Positions 45,039 through 53,532 of a stretch of 64,000 bases of DNA are shown in pieces. Source of the stretch: Bacillus sp. S/N-304-OC-R1. Its GTDB lineage: Bacteria; Bacillota; Bacilli; Bacillales; Cytobacillaceae. Position numbers and translations under genes: made by a program. Under the pieces are notes generated by a model. It ran no database searches, had not been told where the DNA came from, and was given only the letters and a program-made list of their open reading frames with translations. The stretch covers positions 62,001 to 126,000 of the forward strand of contig NZ_JACWFE010000017.1 of the NCBI RefSeq assembly GCF_019749375.1, in the 5' to 3' direction. The stretch's first letter is position 1; every line of letters begins with the position of its first letter.

Positions 45039-46763
45039 TTACTCTTCGTCACTGCCTCGGTAGCGTTTGTATGGAAGCGGATTCCAAACACGATATTGCA
45101 GGTCCTCAGCACGAAGCGGAGACGGGATATCGTCAAAGATTTTCCGGGCGACTTCTAGTTCGCGCTCAGCTTCGCCCTTATCTTGATACATAAATTCATC
45201 CGATGCTTGATCAGGGGCTTTATCCACCTTTTCTTCTAAATACTCGACAACCATTTCTTGCTGCTTATAAATAGATTCACGAGCAGCCGCCACCCAATCA
45301 GGCTGTGTAGAACGAAGCGTATCAGCAACATAGCTGAACTCTTCAAAAATGCCTTTATAAATCTGGTCGGCATTCGCCCTTACATCCATAATAGCTGTTT
45401 CTAGATCTTCTATTGTTAGCTGTTCAACCTGAAGTGGAGTATTTCTTTCTGGCCCACCCAATCTAGATCTATTTAAGTAATATGGGAAGATACTTTTGAT
45501 TGTTTTGCCAACTGGTGATATAGCTTGGAAGTTCTCATCCACACCTTTTGGCTGAACTCCCTGCATGGCAATTCTAGCCGATTCCGGACGAACAATTTCC
45601 TTCGGCGGCAGTACTCCGTAACGCAGTAATTCCCTAATACCAGTACCAGAAATATTAATCCGGTACTTCATATCATGCGGACACGTTTGCTCACTTGCCA
45701 AACTATCACATCGAGTACAATAAAATACTTCATGGAACAGACGAATATCAATTCCTAATTCATCTGCAGTAAACTCATCAAAAATCGTATGGCTCGCATA
45801 TTTATCGTAGAAGTCACCTACGCCAGCATGATCCCGTCCAATTAGCGCATGAGTACAGCCATAGTTTTTCATAATTAAAGCATGAAGAACCGCTTCACGA
45901 GGACCCGCAAAGATATACGTAACCCTTAATGGTGCAAGAATCGTTCTTTCTGTTGGGTAATATGTATCCAAAACACTTCGGTAAGATAACATCCGAAACT
46001 CATGACGGGTATATTCACGCTTAGCCAGCTCAACTAACGGCTGTACGAACAAGCCATCTAACTCTTCTAACGCATTTCTATGAATATACTCATGTCCACG
46101 GTGTAAAGGATTTGCTCCAGTAATAAATCCTCCAACTGTTTTAAACTTTTTATCTTCGTAAAATAGTTTCCACGTTTCTTTTGGCTCCATTCTTATATTC
46201 TCAAAGGGACCCCAATGCACTCTTCGCAGCAATGAAATGGGACCAGCTAAAGCAGTATCACCCATGCGGCGGTAAATGGCATCTACACCTGGATGATTGC
46301 GGTCTGTTGTACCGAAAAGGTGTGTTGCACGGAAGTCACGGTCGTAATGAAAAATATCATCCAATTTTAGTATGGCAACTGGCTCTCTCGAATCATCTAC
46401 GAGAGCAATTTCATCTCCAACTGACAACGACTGAATAATCTGTTTATTCCGGTCGCCAATTGGCGCAAAACTCAATGGAACTGGCCAGACTACTCCATTT
46501 TTTAAGCGGCCATTTAATAGAACGGACTTATAATCCTCTTCAACCATGAACCCTTCATTAGGAGACAATACCCCTGTAGCGATCATTTCAAGTGTTATGA
46601 CAGCCTCCAGGTCTACCATAATCATTGGCAGCTGCTTCGCTTTCTCCATCGCTTCATCAAGTTCTTGACCCGTAAGAACACGATTGACTAATTTCCCACC
46701 ATGAGGTTGCTGTGGGTAACTCGCAAATTTTTCCTCATCCAACACATCAGTATAGTGATTCAT
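45039..46763 (-). CDS. sat: ATP-sulfurylase-like protein with altered HxxH region and long C-terminal extension
   Basis: Sulfate adenylyltransferase makes APS from ATP and sulfate. This 574-residue relative is about 185 residues longer than the usual bacillus Sat. The PUA-like N-domain, GRDHAGVGDFYDKY (about 305-320) and the zinc knuckle FYCTRCDSLASEQTCPHD are conserved. The usual QTRNPxHRAHE active-site motif reads ITGANPLHRGHE, so Gln and Arg are lost. Residues about 410-574 are a helical, acidic extension with no known domain. The ATG at 46763 is chosen because GGGAG precedes it. It may not be a classical sulfurylase. No cys operon genes are adjacent. Confidence 0.82.
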   Translation of the reverse strand: MNHYTDVLDEEKFASYPQQPHGGKLVNRVLTGQELDEAMEKAKQLPMIMVDLEAVITLEMIATGVLSPNEGFMVEEDYKSVLLNGRLKNGVVWPVPLSFAPIGDRNKQIIQSLSVGDEIALVDDSREPVAILKLDDIFHYDRDFRATHLFGTTDRNHPGVDAIYRRMGDTALAGPISLLRRVHWGPFENIRMEPKETWKLFYEDKKFKTVGGFITGANPLHRGHEYIHRNALEELDGLFVQPLVELAKREYTRHEFRMLSYRSVLDTYYPTERTILAPLRVTYIFAGPREAVLHALIMKNYGCTHALIGRDHAGVGDFYDKYASHTIFDEFTADELGIDIRLFHEVFYCTRCDSLASEQTCPHDMKYRINISGTGIRELLRYGVLPPKEIVRPESARIAMQGVQPKGVDENFQAISPVGKTIKSIFPYYLNRSRLGGPERNTPLQVEQLTIEDLETAIMDVRANADQIYKGIFEEFSYVADTLRSTQPDWVAAARESIYKQQEMVVEYLEEKVDKAPDQASDEFMYQDKGEAERELEVARKIFDDIPSPLRAEDLQYRVWNPLPYKRYRGSDEE

Positions 46764-46959
46764 CCAAACACACTCCCAATACACTTATATTCCATAAATA
46801 ATATTCTATATAAACGTATAAAATCCTCCTAATATTTAGAAAAATTAGATAATATATAGGAATAGTGTTAGCTTTTCTAATCACGATAATAAATTACGGA
46901 AGAATCCTCAAGCCTTTAAATAGTGTTTAGGGAGGACTTTAGTCAAGAGGTAATTAAAA

Positions 46960-46986
46960 AAAGGCCAGGATAAGTCCGCGGCCTTT
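46960..46986 (-). terminator. Terminator of the DUF4023-like gene
   Basis: AAAGGCC/GGCCTTT with a 13-base loop is followed leftward by TTTTTAATTA. Confidence 0.6.
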
Positions 46987-47011
46987 AGAATTTTGTTTTA
47001 GAATATAATTT

Positions 47012-47131
47012 TTAATGCTGCTTATTAGGCAGCTTTTTCTCGGGATGCCCCTTTCCTTGGCGCTTTCGGTTTTGCTCATCCTTTTGCTGCCGATCATGAA
47101 GCTTTTCTACAAATTCATTTGTGCTTTCCAT
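47012..47131 (-). CDS. DUF4023-like 39-residue protein
   Basis: A tiny, charged, soluble protein: it begins ESTNEFVEKLHDRQQKDEQ after Met and ends GKGHPEKKLPNKQH. This matches my memory of the DUF4023 family of bacilli (EFVEKLHETQ..., GKGNPxxKLPNKQH). Function is unknown. Very strong AAGGAGGGG ribosome site five bases before the ATG, and a hairpin terminator after the stop, so it is an independent transcript. Too short for many gene callers. Confidence 0.75.
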   Translation of the reverse strand: MESTNEFVEKLHDRQQKDEQNRKRQGKGHPEKKLPNKQH

Positions 47132-47288
47132 GATAACCCCTCCTTTACAGTAAGCATGGTTTTAATTTCTCCTATTGTGAGGGAATCATTCGTGTAATTA
47201 AGTTATAGATTCTAAATTGAACTATTTGAGTTTTAAGCAACTGTTAACTTTTAATAATAACTAATCTAACGATAATAGGTCATTATTA

Positions 47289-47510
47289 TTAATCCACGTG
47301 TTTTTTGTAGAGTTTATAGTAATTCTGTATAAAGGTACAATTCCTTTTTGGAAATATTTTTTCCTCCTGTTTACTTAACTTAAACCCATTGCTTTCCATA
47401 GATAGACATGAATTAACGTTGTTCTCCCATGCCTGAGCATGAATTTCTTCAACATTTAAAGTGTTAAATGCGAAATCATAAACATCTATTAATTCTATTA
47501 TTCTTCCTTT
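47289..47510 (-). pseudogene. Remnant of a GNAT acetyltransferase (C-terminal part)
   Basis: The complement is open for 74 codons without a start: RIIELIDVYDFAFNTLNVEE, IHAQAWENNVNSCLSMESNG and FKLSKQEEKIFPK, ending TAA at 47289. The DFAFNTLNV...HAxxxExNxxSxxxxxxxGFK pattern is the acetyl-CoA-binding end of RimJ-type GNAT enzymes. The N-terminal half is missing, and a TAA precedes the fragment at 47511. It is a truncated, dead gene. The stretch 47132-47288 holds nothing recognised. Confidence 0.7.
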
Positions 47511-47535
47511 TTAATCAATAAAACAACTAATAAAC

Positions 47536-48381
47536 TTAAGCATTAGCACTACCTAAAACGCCATTAGTTGCAGCCATAGCTATAATTACACACCCCCACA
47601 TATGTTTATACGCTGTAATCATATCATCACAAGTAAACTTAATTCTTGTTGAACTAATTTTTTGCACAGTAGGAAGAGTTGTTGTCATGTTTGCTTGCTG
47701 AGGGCCTTTAAACTCAATTTCAAAAGTTATCGGTCCTTCCATTGTTATCGGTTTAATTTCATTTGCCTTTTTGAGTGAACATGCTACCCTTTTTTCAATT
47801 TCTTCATGGACAACTTGTGGATGAATAAGCTCTGCCGCTAAACGGTCTCGTGCATATTTTACTACCACTGATTCTACATCAGGTAAGGTTTCTTTTACTT
47901 CAGATACATATTGATCGTCACCACTTATAAAAATTGCAGGAATTTTTAAACTACCGGCTACCAAGGCATTCATTTCAGTTTCACCGACAACTTTATTGTT
48001 AATCATTATTTCTTTAACGCAAATACCAGCTAATGTATGGCTAATTACCGCTTGGCTTGCACTTTCTCTTCCATGATGGCCAATAAAAATAATACCATCA
48101 AATGTCTCGTCAAGACCTTCTAACTGACACATTACACGGTTATTTCCTGAAACCAGACGTGCTCTTGGATCCAAATCCTCGATTATTATGTTTGACATAT
48201 TTCCATGACCATCAGCCACAACAACTTCATTTGCCCCCCCATTATGGGCGCCTCTTATCGCTGCATTAACTTCTTCAGTCATGAGCTTTCGAAAGCGCTG
48301 ATACTCAGAATTATTTACTAATTGTTGAATGGTCGCAACACCTGAAATCCCTTCAATATCTGCAGAAATATATATTTTCAT
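47536..48381 (-). CDS. dppA: D-aminopeptidase, M55 family (DppA type)
   Basis: Zinc peptidase that removes N-terminal D-amino acids such as D-Ala from peptides. The 281 residues have all expected ligands: SADIEGISG (Asp8, Glu10), VADGHGNMSN (His near 60), IGHHGRES (His near 104) and GETEMNALVAG (Glu near 133). SHTLAG, next to the active site, is also conserved. It is the last gene of a leftward peptide-transport operon, behind a hairpin. Its presence suggests the imported peptides include cell-wall-type D-peptides. The ATG follows AAGGAGAA. Confidence 0.92.
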   Translation of the reverse strand: MKIYISADIEGISGVATIQQLVNNSEYQRFRKLMTEEVNAAIRGAHNGGANEVVVADGHGNMSNIIIEDLDPRARLVSGNNRVMCQLEGLDETFDGIIFIGHHGRESASQAVISHTLAGICVKEIMINNKVVGETEMNALVAGSLKIPAIFISGDDQYVSEVKETLPDVESVVVKYARDRLAAELIHPQVVHEEIEKRVACSLKKANEIKPITMEGPITFEIEFKGPQQANMTTTLPTVQKISSTRIKFTCDDMITAYKHMWGCVIIAMAATNGVLGSANA

Positions 48382-48411
48382 AGACTAATTCTCCTTATAA
48401 AGTTTAGTAGA

Positions 48412-48438
48412 AAACACTTGACCAATGGCCAAGTGTTT
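48412..48438 (-). terminator. Terminator/attenuator between the M24 gene and dppA
   Basis: A 9-bp stem, AAACACTTG/CAAGTGTTT, with a 9-base loop and TTTTCTA leftward. It starts 14 bases after the M24 stop, so dppA may be partly uncoupled. Confidence 0.6.
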
Positions 48439-48451
48439 AATGTTAATCAGT

Positions 48452-49630
48452 TTAACAAATAAGAGATTCCAAATCCCTAGGGTAGTAAGTTAACATTTCC
48501 ATCCCATTTTCAGTCACCAAAACTGTGTCAGAATGTCTAAATCCACCTAATCCTTTTACATAAATACCTGGTTCGACAGTAAATACCATTCCTGGCTGTA
48601 TTACCGTATGATCACCTAAATCAAAAAATGGAGCTTCATGGCCAAGTAATCCAATATTATGTCCAGTATGATGGCTTGTTAATTCTGTTATTCCTTCTTC
48701 TTTAAAATATTTTTGAACAGCCTCTTCAACTGCTGAGCAAGGTATACCTGGTTTAATTGCTGAAAAGGCCACATTTTGCGCTTCATACATATAATGGAAA
48801 TATTTTTCTTGTTCTTTATTTACTTCTTCTACAAACATTGTTCGTTCCAATTCACTTGTATATCCAAAAACATCTGCTGCAGCCCCTGTGACTAAAGTGT
48901 CACCTTTTTTCAATACAATATTTTGAGTAACAGCATGCGGAAATGCAGATTCCGGTCCAATTTGTCCTCTAAAAATTGCATACGCAGTGCTTCCATGAGG
49001 CTTATAATCTTGACCTAATGTTTCAATCATAGCCATTGTCGCTTCCATAGAGGCTTTACTCGTAATTTCAATTTCGCTTAACCCAGATCTAGTGTATTTT
49101 TGTAGTAATCTATGGGCTAGATTCCCCCAACGACATGATTCTTTTATTAGTTCGATTTCATTTTCAGATTTAATAAAGCGTAACTCCTCAACTATTCCTT
49201 TTAATGTTACAAATTCCTGAACGGAAATTAATTTGTCAATAGAAGGTCCACGATATCCCATTGATGAACCATAACCAATTGCATCATACCCCACTCTCTT
49301 ATTTTCAAAACCATATTGTTTTAATAATTCTTTAAAATACTCCATTGGATGTTTAATTCCCGGATATTCTGGATAGGAGTGAACATAATCAACTACTCCA
49401 TATTCCTCTGCATGTTCATGTTCCAATGCAGGTACGAATAAATGAACTTTATGATTTGTATCGAATAATAAACCAATTGGTCGTTCCGTGGGATAAAAGT
49501 GAAATCCTGATAAATAAAAGATATCTGTTACTGCAAAAATTATTGCAGAGTCACATTTATTTTCACTTAACTTTTCAAAGAATTTTTTCTGACGATCCTT
49601 AAACTCATTTTTAGGAATAGCTAATAGCAT
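48452..49630 (-). CDS. M24 (aminopeptidase P / creatinase-fold) protein with altered metal ligands
   Basis: A 392-residue creatinase-fold protein: an N-terminal creatinase_N domain (about 10-150) and a pita-bread domain. HHTGHNIGLLGHEAPFFD and FTVEPGIYVKGLGG are clear. Where M24 metallopeptidases have DxGxxxxGYxSDxTRT it has GAAADVFGYTSELERT, and RxED near the C-terminus reads RHSD, so up to three of the five metal ligands differ. It may be a peptidase with altered metal binding, or a metal-free hydrolase like creatinase. It overlaps the upstream ATPase gene by 20 bases and shares the peptide operon with dppA. Confidence 0.85.
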   Translation of the reverse strand: MLLAIPKNEFKDRQKKFFEKLSENKCDSAIIFAVTDIFYLSGFHFYPTERPIGLLFDTNHKVHLFVPALEHEHAEEYGVVDYVHSYPEYPGIKHPMEYFKELLKQYGFENKRVGYDAIGYGSSMGYRGPSIDKLISVQEFVTLKGIVEELRFIKSENEIELIKESCRWGNLAHRLLQKYTRSGLSEIEITSKASMEATMAMIETLGQDYKPHGSTAYAIFRGQIGPESAFPHAVTQNIVLKKGDTLVTGAAADVFGYTSELERTMFVEEVNKEQEKYFHYMYEAQNVAFSAIKPGIPCSAVEEAVQKYFKEEGITELTSHHTGHNIGLLGHEAPFFDLGDHTVIQPGMVFTVEPGIYVKGLGGFRHSDTVLVTENGMEMLTYYPRDLESLIC

Positions 49631-50618
49631 GTGAATCTTCCTCCTTGTATTGGGAATATAAATGGCAATTTGCCGTATGGCCTCTTTCGAATTCTGTCAA
49701 ATTGGGTATTTCCTTGCGACAAATATCCATCGCAAACTGACATCTAGGATGAAATGTACAGCCTGATGGTGGATTTACTGGGCTAGGAACATCTCCTTTT
49801 AATATAATTCTTTCTTTCTTTTCATCCGGATGGGTGATAGGTACAGCAGATAATAAAGCCTGTGTATATGGATGTTTTGGATTTAAAAATAAATCTTCTG
49901 TTTTAGCAACTTCCACAATTTTCCCTAAATACATTACAGCTACGCGATCAGTCATATGTTGGATCACACTGAGGTCGTGCGAAATAAACAAATAAGTTAA
50001 ATCAAACTCTTTCTGTAGCTCTAGCATTAAATTTATTACTTGTGATTGTACTGATACATCCAAAGCGGATACTGGTTCATCAGCGATAATGAAATCGGGT
50101 TGAAGGATAACTGCTCTTGCAATTCCTATTCGCTGTCTTTGTCCACCAGAGAATTCATGAGGATAGCGATTTAAATGAAAGTCAGATAACCCTACAATCT
50201 GAAGCATTGAGATAATTTTTTGTAGTCTTTCTTCTTTATCAAATTTATTATGAACTCTCAATGGTTCCATTAAGATTTGACGAATGGTTTTCTTCGGATT
50301 AAGTGAAGCATATGGATCTTGAAAAACCATTTGCATCCTACTTCGCAGAGATCGCATTCGTTCATAAGGTAAAGTAGTTATATCTTGCCTATCAAATATG
50401 ACCTCCCCATCCGTTGGTTCAGTCAATCTTAAAATTGTTCTACCTGTTGTAGATTTACCACATCCTGATTCTCCCACTAACGCAAAGGTTTCACCTTTAA
50501 TAATTGAAAAGTTAACATTATCAACAGCTCTTACAATAATCTTTTCTTTGAACATGCCCTGGGGAATTTCATAATATTTTTTTAAGTTTTTAACTTGTAA
50601 CAAAACTTGGTTTTCCAT
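49611..50618 (-). CDS. Peptide ABC transporter ATPase, OppF/DppF type (operon 2)
   Basis: ATPase subunit of 335 residues with Walker [13 protein letters not shown], signature [15 protein letters not shown], Walker B FIIADEPVSALD and the C-terminal cysteine cluster GCTFHPRCQFAMDIC. It partners the OppD-type subunit encoded just upstream; the start and stop codons touch (position 50618). It overlaps the M24 gene by 20 bases. It is distinct in sequence from the OppF-type gene at 23.9 kb, so the window holds two separate importers. Confidence 0.93.
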   Translation of the reverse strand: MENQVLLQVKNLKKYYEIPQGMFKEKIIVRAVDNVNFSIIKGETFALVGESGCGKSTTGRTILRLTEPTDGEVIFDRQDITTLPYERMRSLRSRMQMVFQDPYASLNPKKTIRQILMEPLRVHNKFDKEERLQKIISMLQIVGLSDFHLNRYPHEFSGGQRQRIGIARAVILQPDFIIADEPVSALDVSVQSQVINLMLELQKEFDLTYLFISHDLSVIQHMTDRVAVMYLGKIVEVAKTEDLFLNPKHPYTQALLSAVPITHPDEKKERIILKGDVPSPVNPPSGCTFHPRCQFAMDICRKEIPNLTEFERGHTANCHLYSQYKEEDSHAISYS

Positions 50619-51607
50619 TAATGCTTTACCTCCTCAGAGGTAGAATTATATAACCAACACTTACAAATATGCATTTCCTTATTAAAAGATGGTGGATCTT
50701 CTTTGAAACATCTTTCAAATGCAAATGTGCATCTATTAGCAAATGCACAGCCTTCACTAATTTCTGACGGTCTAGGAACTTGTCCGTTTATAGAAAATAG
50801 CTTACTCTTCCGAGCATTATTTGAAGGTAATGATTTCATTAATCCTTGTGTATATGGATGTAGAGGTTGATCAAATAATCTTTTTATCTCTGCCTCTTCT
50901 ACTACTTCTCCAGCATACATTACTACTACACGATCACACATTTCAGCAACAACACCTAAATCATGTGTTATCAGCATCAAACTCATATCATTTTTATTTT
51001 TTATTTCTTTCAATAACTCCAAAATTTGAGCTTGAATTGTAACATCTAATGCTGTTGTAGGTTCATCTGCAATCATCAGTTTTGGTTGGCATAATAAAGA
51101 AAGTGAAATCATCACTCTTTGCCTCATCCCACCTGATAATTGATGAGGGTATTCATCAATTATCTGTTCAGCCCTTGGAAGGCCAACCTGTTTTAACATG
51201 GCAATAATTGCTTTCCGTGTTTGGGATTTTGTCATTTTTTTATGTTGCCTTAATGGCTCACTTAATTGTTCGCCTATTGTAAATACAGGATTTAGAGAAG
51301 TCATAGGCTCCTGAAAAATCATAGAAATATCATTTCCTCGAAGTCTACGAAATTGTTTTTCTTTTGATTTCGTTAAATCTTTCTCATTAAATAAAATCTC
51401 TCCTGAAACTATTTCACTTGTTTTCTCCGGTAGAAGCCCCATAATTGCTAAAGAAGTTACACTCTTTCCACACCCAGACTCACCTACAATACCTAGAGTT
51501 TCTCCCTTATTAACGTGAAAATTCACACCACGTATGGACTGGACTTTTTCCTTGCTACTATTAAATTGAATTCGTAGGTTTTTGACTTTTAGAATTTCCT
51601 GAGTCAT
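50618..51607 (-). CDS. Peptide ABC transporter ATPase, OppD/DppD type (operon 2)
   Basis: ATPase subunit of 329 residues: Walker [14 protein letters not shown]-loop [10 protein letters not shown], signature [15 protein letters not shown], Walker [13 protein letters not shown], and the C-terminal cysteine pattern GCAFANRCTFAFERC. Two ATGs compete: the one at 51607 has AAGGGGG at good spacing; the one at 51613 overlaps the upstream stop as ATGA but is too close to the site. It is tightly coupled to the permease and the second ATPase gene. Confidence 0.92.
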   Translation of the reverse strand: MTQEILKVKNLRIQFNSSKEKVQSIRGVNFHVNKGETLGIVGESGCGKSVTSLAIMGLLPEKTSEIVSGEILFNEKDLTKSKEKQFRRLRGNDISMIFQEPMTSLNPVFTIGEQLSEPLRQHKKMTKSQTRKAIIAMLKQVGLPRAEQIIDEYPHQLSGGMRQRVMISLSLLCQPKLMIADEPTTALDVTIQAQILELLKEIKNKNDMSLMLITHDLGVVAEMCDRVVVMYAGEVVEEAEIKRLFDQPLHPYTQGLMKSLPSNNARKSKLFSINGQVPRPSEISEGCAFANRCTFAFERCFKEDPPSFNKEMHICKCWLYNSTSEEVKH

Positions 51608-51609
51608 TA

Positions 51610-52518
51610 TCATTCCCCCTTCAATTCTGGATCTAACGTATCACGTAGCCAATCTCCGAAAAGATTAACACCAAGAGCAGTAATCATAATAGCGATTCCA
51701 GGGAATGTTATTAACCACCAAGAACTAAAAATATAATCTTTACCTTCATTCAACATGTTACCCCATGCCGGTTCGGGAGGTTGAACTCCAAATCCTAAAA
51801 AGCTTACTGAGGCTTCTGCAATAATATATGTCGCGATTTGAAGTGAAGAAAGAATAATTATAGGTGTAAATAAATTAGGAAGAATATGTTTGAATAATAT
51901 TTCCACTCTTGAAACACCTGTTGCTATACAGGCAGTAATAAATTCTTTCTCACGCAGTGCCAGAACTTCACTTCTAATAACGCGTGCAAAAATCACCCAT
52001 CCTCCAATTGCTAATGAAATGATTATATTTCGAAGACCCGAACCGATAATGGCATTAATGACCAGGACTAAAAGGATAAAAGGAAAACTTAATTGAACAT
52101 CAACAATACGCATTAAAATAGCATCTATCCATCCTCTGAAATAGCCTGAAATAATTCCTATTATTGTTCCGAATGTTCCTGCAATTAACACTGTAGTAAT
52201 GCCAATTATTACAGATATTCTTGCACCCATAATAATTCGTGAAAGAATATCTCTCCCTAATTGATCTGTTCCTAAAAAATGACCATCTGTCATTGGAGGC
52301 GTAAGTTTCTTGCTAAAATCTGCATAAAGTGGATCGTAAGGAGTAATCAACTGACCAAAAATACTAATTAAGAGTAAAAAAATAATAATTAAAAACCCGA
52401 TCATCCCCGTCCAACTTCTCATCAAACTAGAGAATAAAGTAGATATTGCTGATTGTTTAATAGATTTCAAATGGACTTTATTTTGGTCGTGAAGTACTTT
52501 CGGAACATTAACTGTCAT
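51610..52518 (-). CDS. Peptide ABC transporter permease, DppC/OppC type (operon 2)
   Basis: Membrane subunit of 302 residues. An N-terminal cytoplasmic tail, the N-domain motif GTDQLGRDILSRIIMGARIS and the EAA loop FITACIATGVSRVEILFKH mark it as DppC-like. About six helices. It starts nine bases after the DppB-type gene and forms the pore with it. Confidence 0.92.
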   Translation of the reverse strand: MTVNVPKVLHDQNKVHLKSIKQSAISTLFSSLMRSWTGMIGFLIIIFLLLISIFGQLITPYDPLYADFSKKLTPPMTDGHFLGTDQLGRDILSRIIMGARISVIIGITTVLIAGTFGTIIGIISGYFRGWIDAILMRIVDVQLSFPFILLVLVINAIIGSGLRNIIISLAIGGWVIFARVIRSEVLALREKEFITACIATGVSRVEILFKHILPNLFTPIIILSSLQIATYIIAEASVSFLGFGVQPPEPAWGNMLNEGKDYIFSSWWLITFPGIAIMITALGVNLFGDWLRDTLDPELKGE

Positions 52519-52526
52519 ACTCTCAC

Positions 52527-53444
52527 CTACTTCACTCGAATTTGCGGATTAACATATGCATATAAAACATCCGCAATAAAATTAATAACCGCATAAATTA
52601 GAGCAATGATAAATACACCAGCTAAAACTATTGGAAAGTCACGATTCAAAAGAGATTGCATTAATAGCCTGCCAATTCCCGGCCATGCAAAAACAACTTC
52701 TGTTATAACAGCACCCCCAAGTAATGTGCCTAAATCAAGAGCTACTAAGGTGATAATAGGAATTAATGAATTTTTAAGTGCATATCGTGAAACTAACCGA
52801 AATGTTGGAACTCCAGAAGCTTTTGCGGTACGAATGTAATCTTTTCTTAACACATCTAACATCGTGGATCTTGTAAAACGAGTAAATCTTGCTATGCTGT
52901 AAGCAGCAAGTGTAATCGTAGGAAGAATTAGATGAACAGGTGAACCCCCGCCTCCGGAAGGAAGAAAATTTAGTTGAGCAGCAAATAAAAAAATGAGTAA
53001 TAGGCCCAGCCAAAAACTTGGTACAGCTTGCCCTACCACGGTAAGAGCTACGCCAATACGGTCGAAAATTGAATTTCTTTTAAAGGCAGTAAGTACTCCT
53101 AAAGGAATGGAGATCAGTAAAGATAGAATTAATGCTGATATGGCCAACTGAAATGTTGCAGGTAAACGATCTAACACTAGAGGTAGTGCATCATCTCGAC
53201 TTCGTAAGGATTGACCAAAGTCACCCTGTACTGCATTTAACATGAATTCTCCATATTGAATATAAAGAGGACGATTAAACCCTAACATCTCACTATATTG
53301 TTCAATTTGTTCTCTAGGTGCATCAGGAGGTAAAAACAGAACTGTTGGATCTCCGGATAACCTTATTAAAAAAAACACTACTGTAAGTGCTAATAAAACA
53401 ACAACAAGAACCTGTATCAGTCTTTTTATTACAAAGTCAAGCAT
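52527..53444 (-). CDS. Peptide ABC transporter permease, DppB/OppB type (operon 2)
   Basis: Membrane subunit of 305 residues with six helices: FVIKRLIQVLVVVLLALTVV at the N-terminus, FLIRLSGDPTVLFLPPDAP and the EAA loop YIRTAKASGVPTFRLVSRY. It follows the binding-protein gene by 88 bases and precedes the second permease by eight. The gap could hold an RNA processing site; no hairpin is obvious. Confidence 0.92.
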   Translation of the reverse strand: MLDFVIKRLIQVLVVVLLALTVVFFLIRLSGDPTVLFLPPDAPREQIEQYSEMLGFNRPLYIQYGEFMLNAVQGDFGQSLRSRDDALPLVLDRLPATFQLAISALILSLLISIPLGVLTAFKRNSIFDRIGVALTVVGQAVPSFWLGLLLIFLFAAQLNFLPSGGGGSPVHLILPTITLAAYSIARFTRFTRSTMLDVLRKDYIRTAKASGVPTFRLVSRYALKNSLIPIITLVALDLGTLLGGAVITEVVFAWPGIGRLLMQSLLNRDFPIVLAGVFIIALIYAVINFIADVLYAYVNPQIRVK

Positions 53445-53532
53445 ACCTAACTCCCCTCTTATAGCGATATGACTTGTTCTTATTTAATTAGTGGAGAGGC
53501 AACACCTCTCCACTTAATTAGTATTTACTCTA

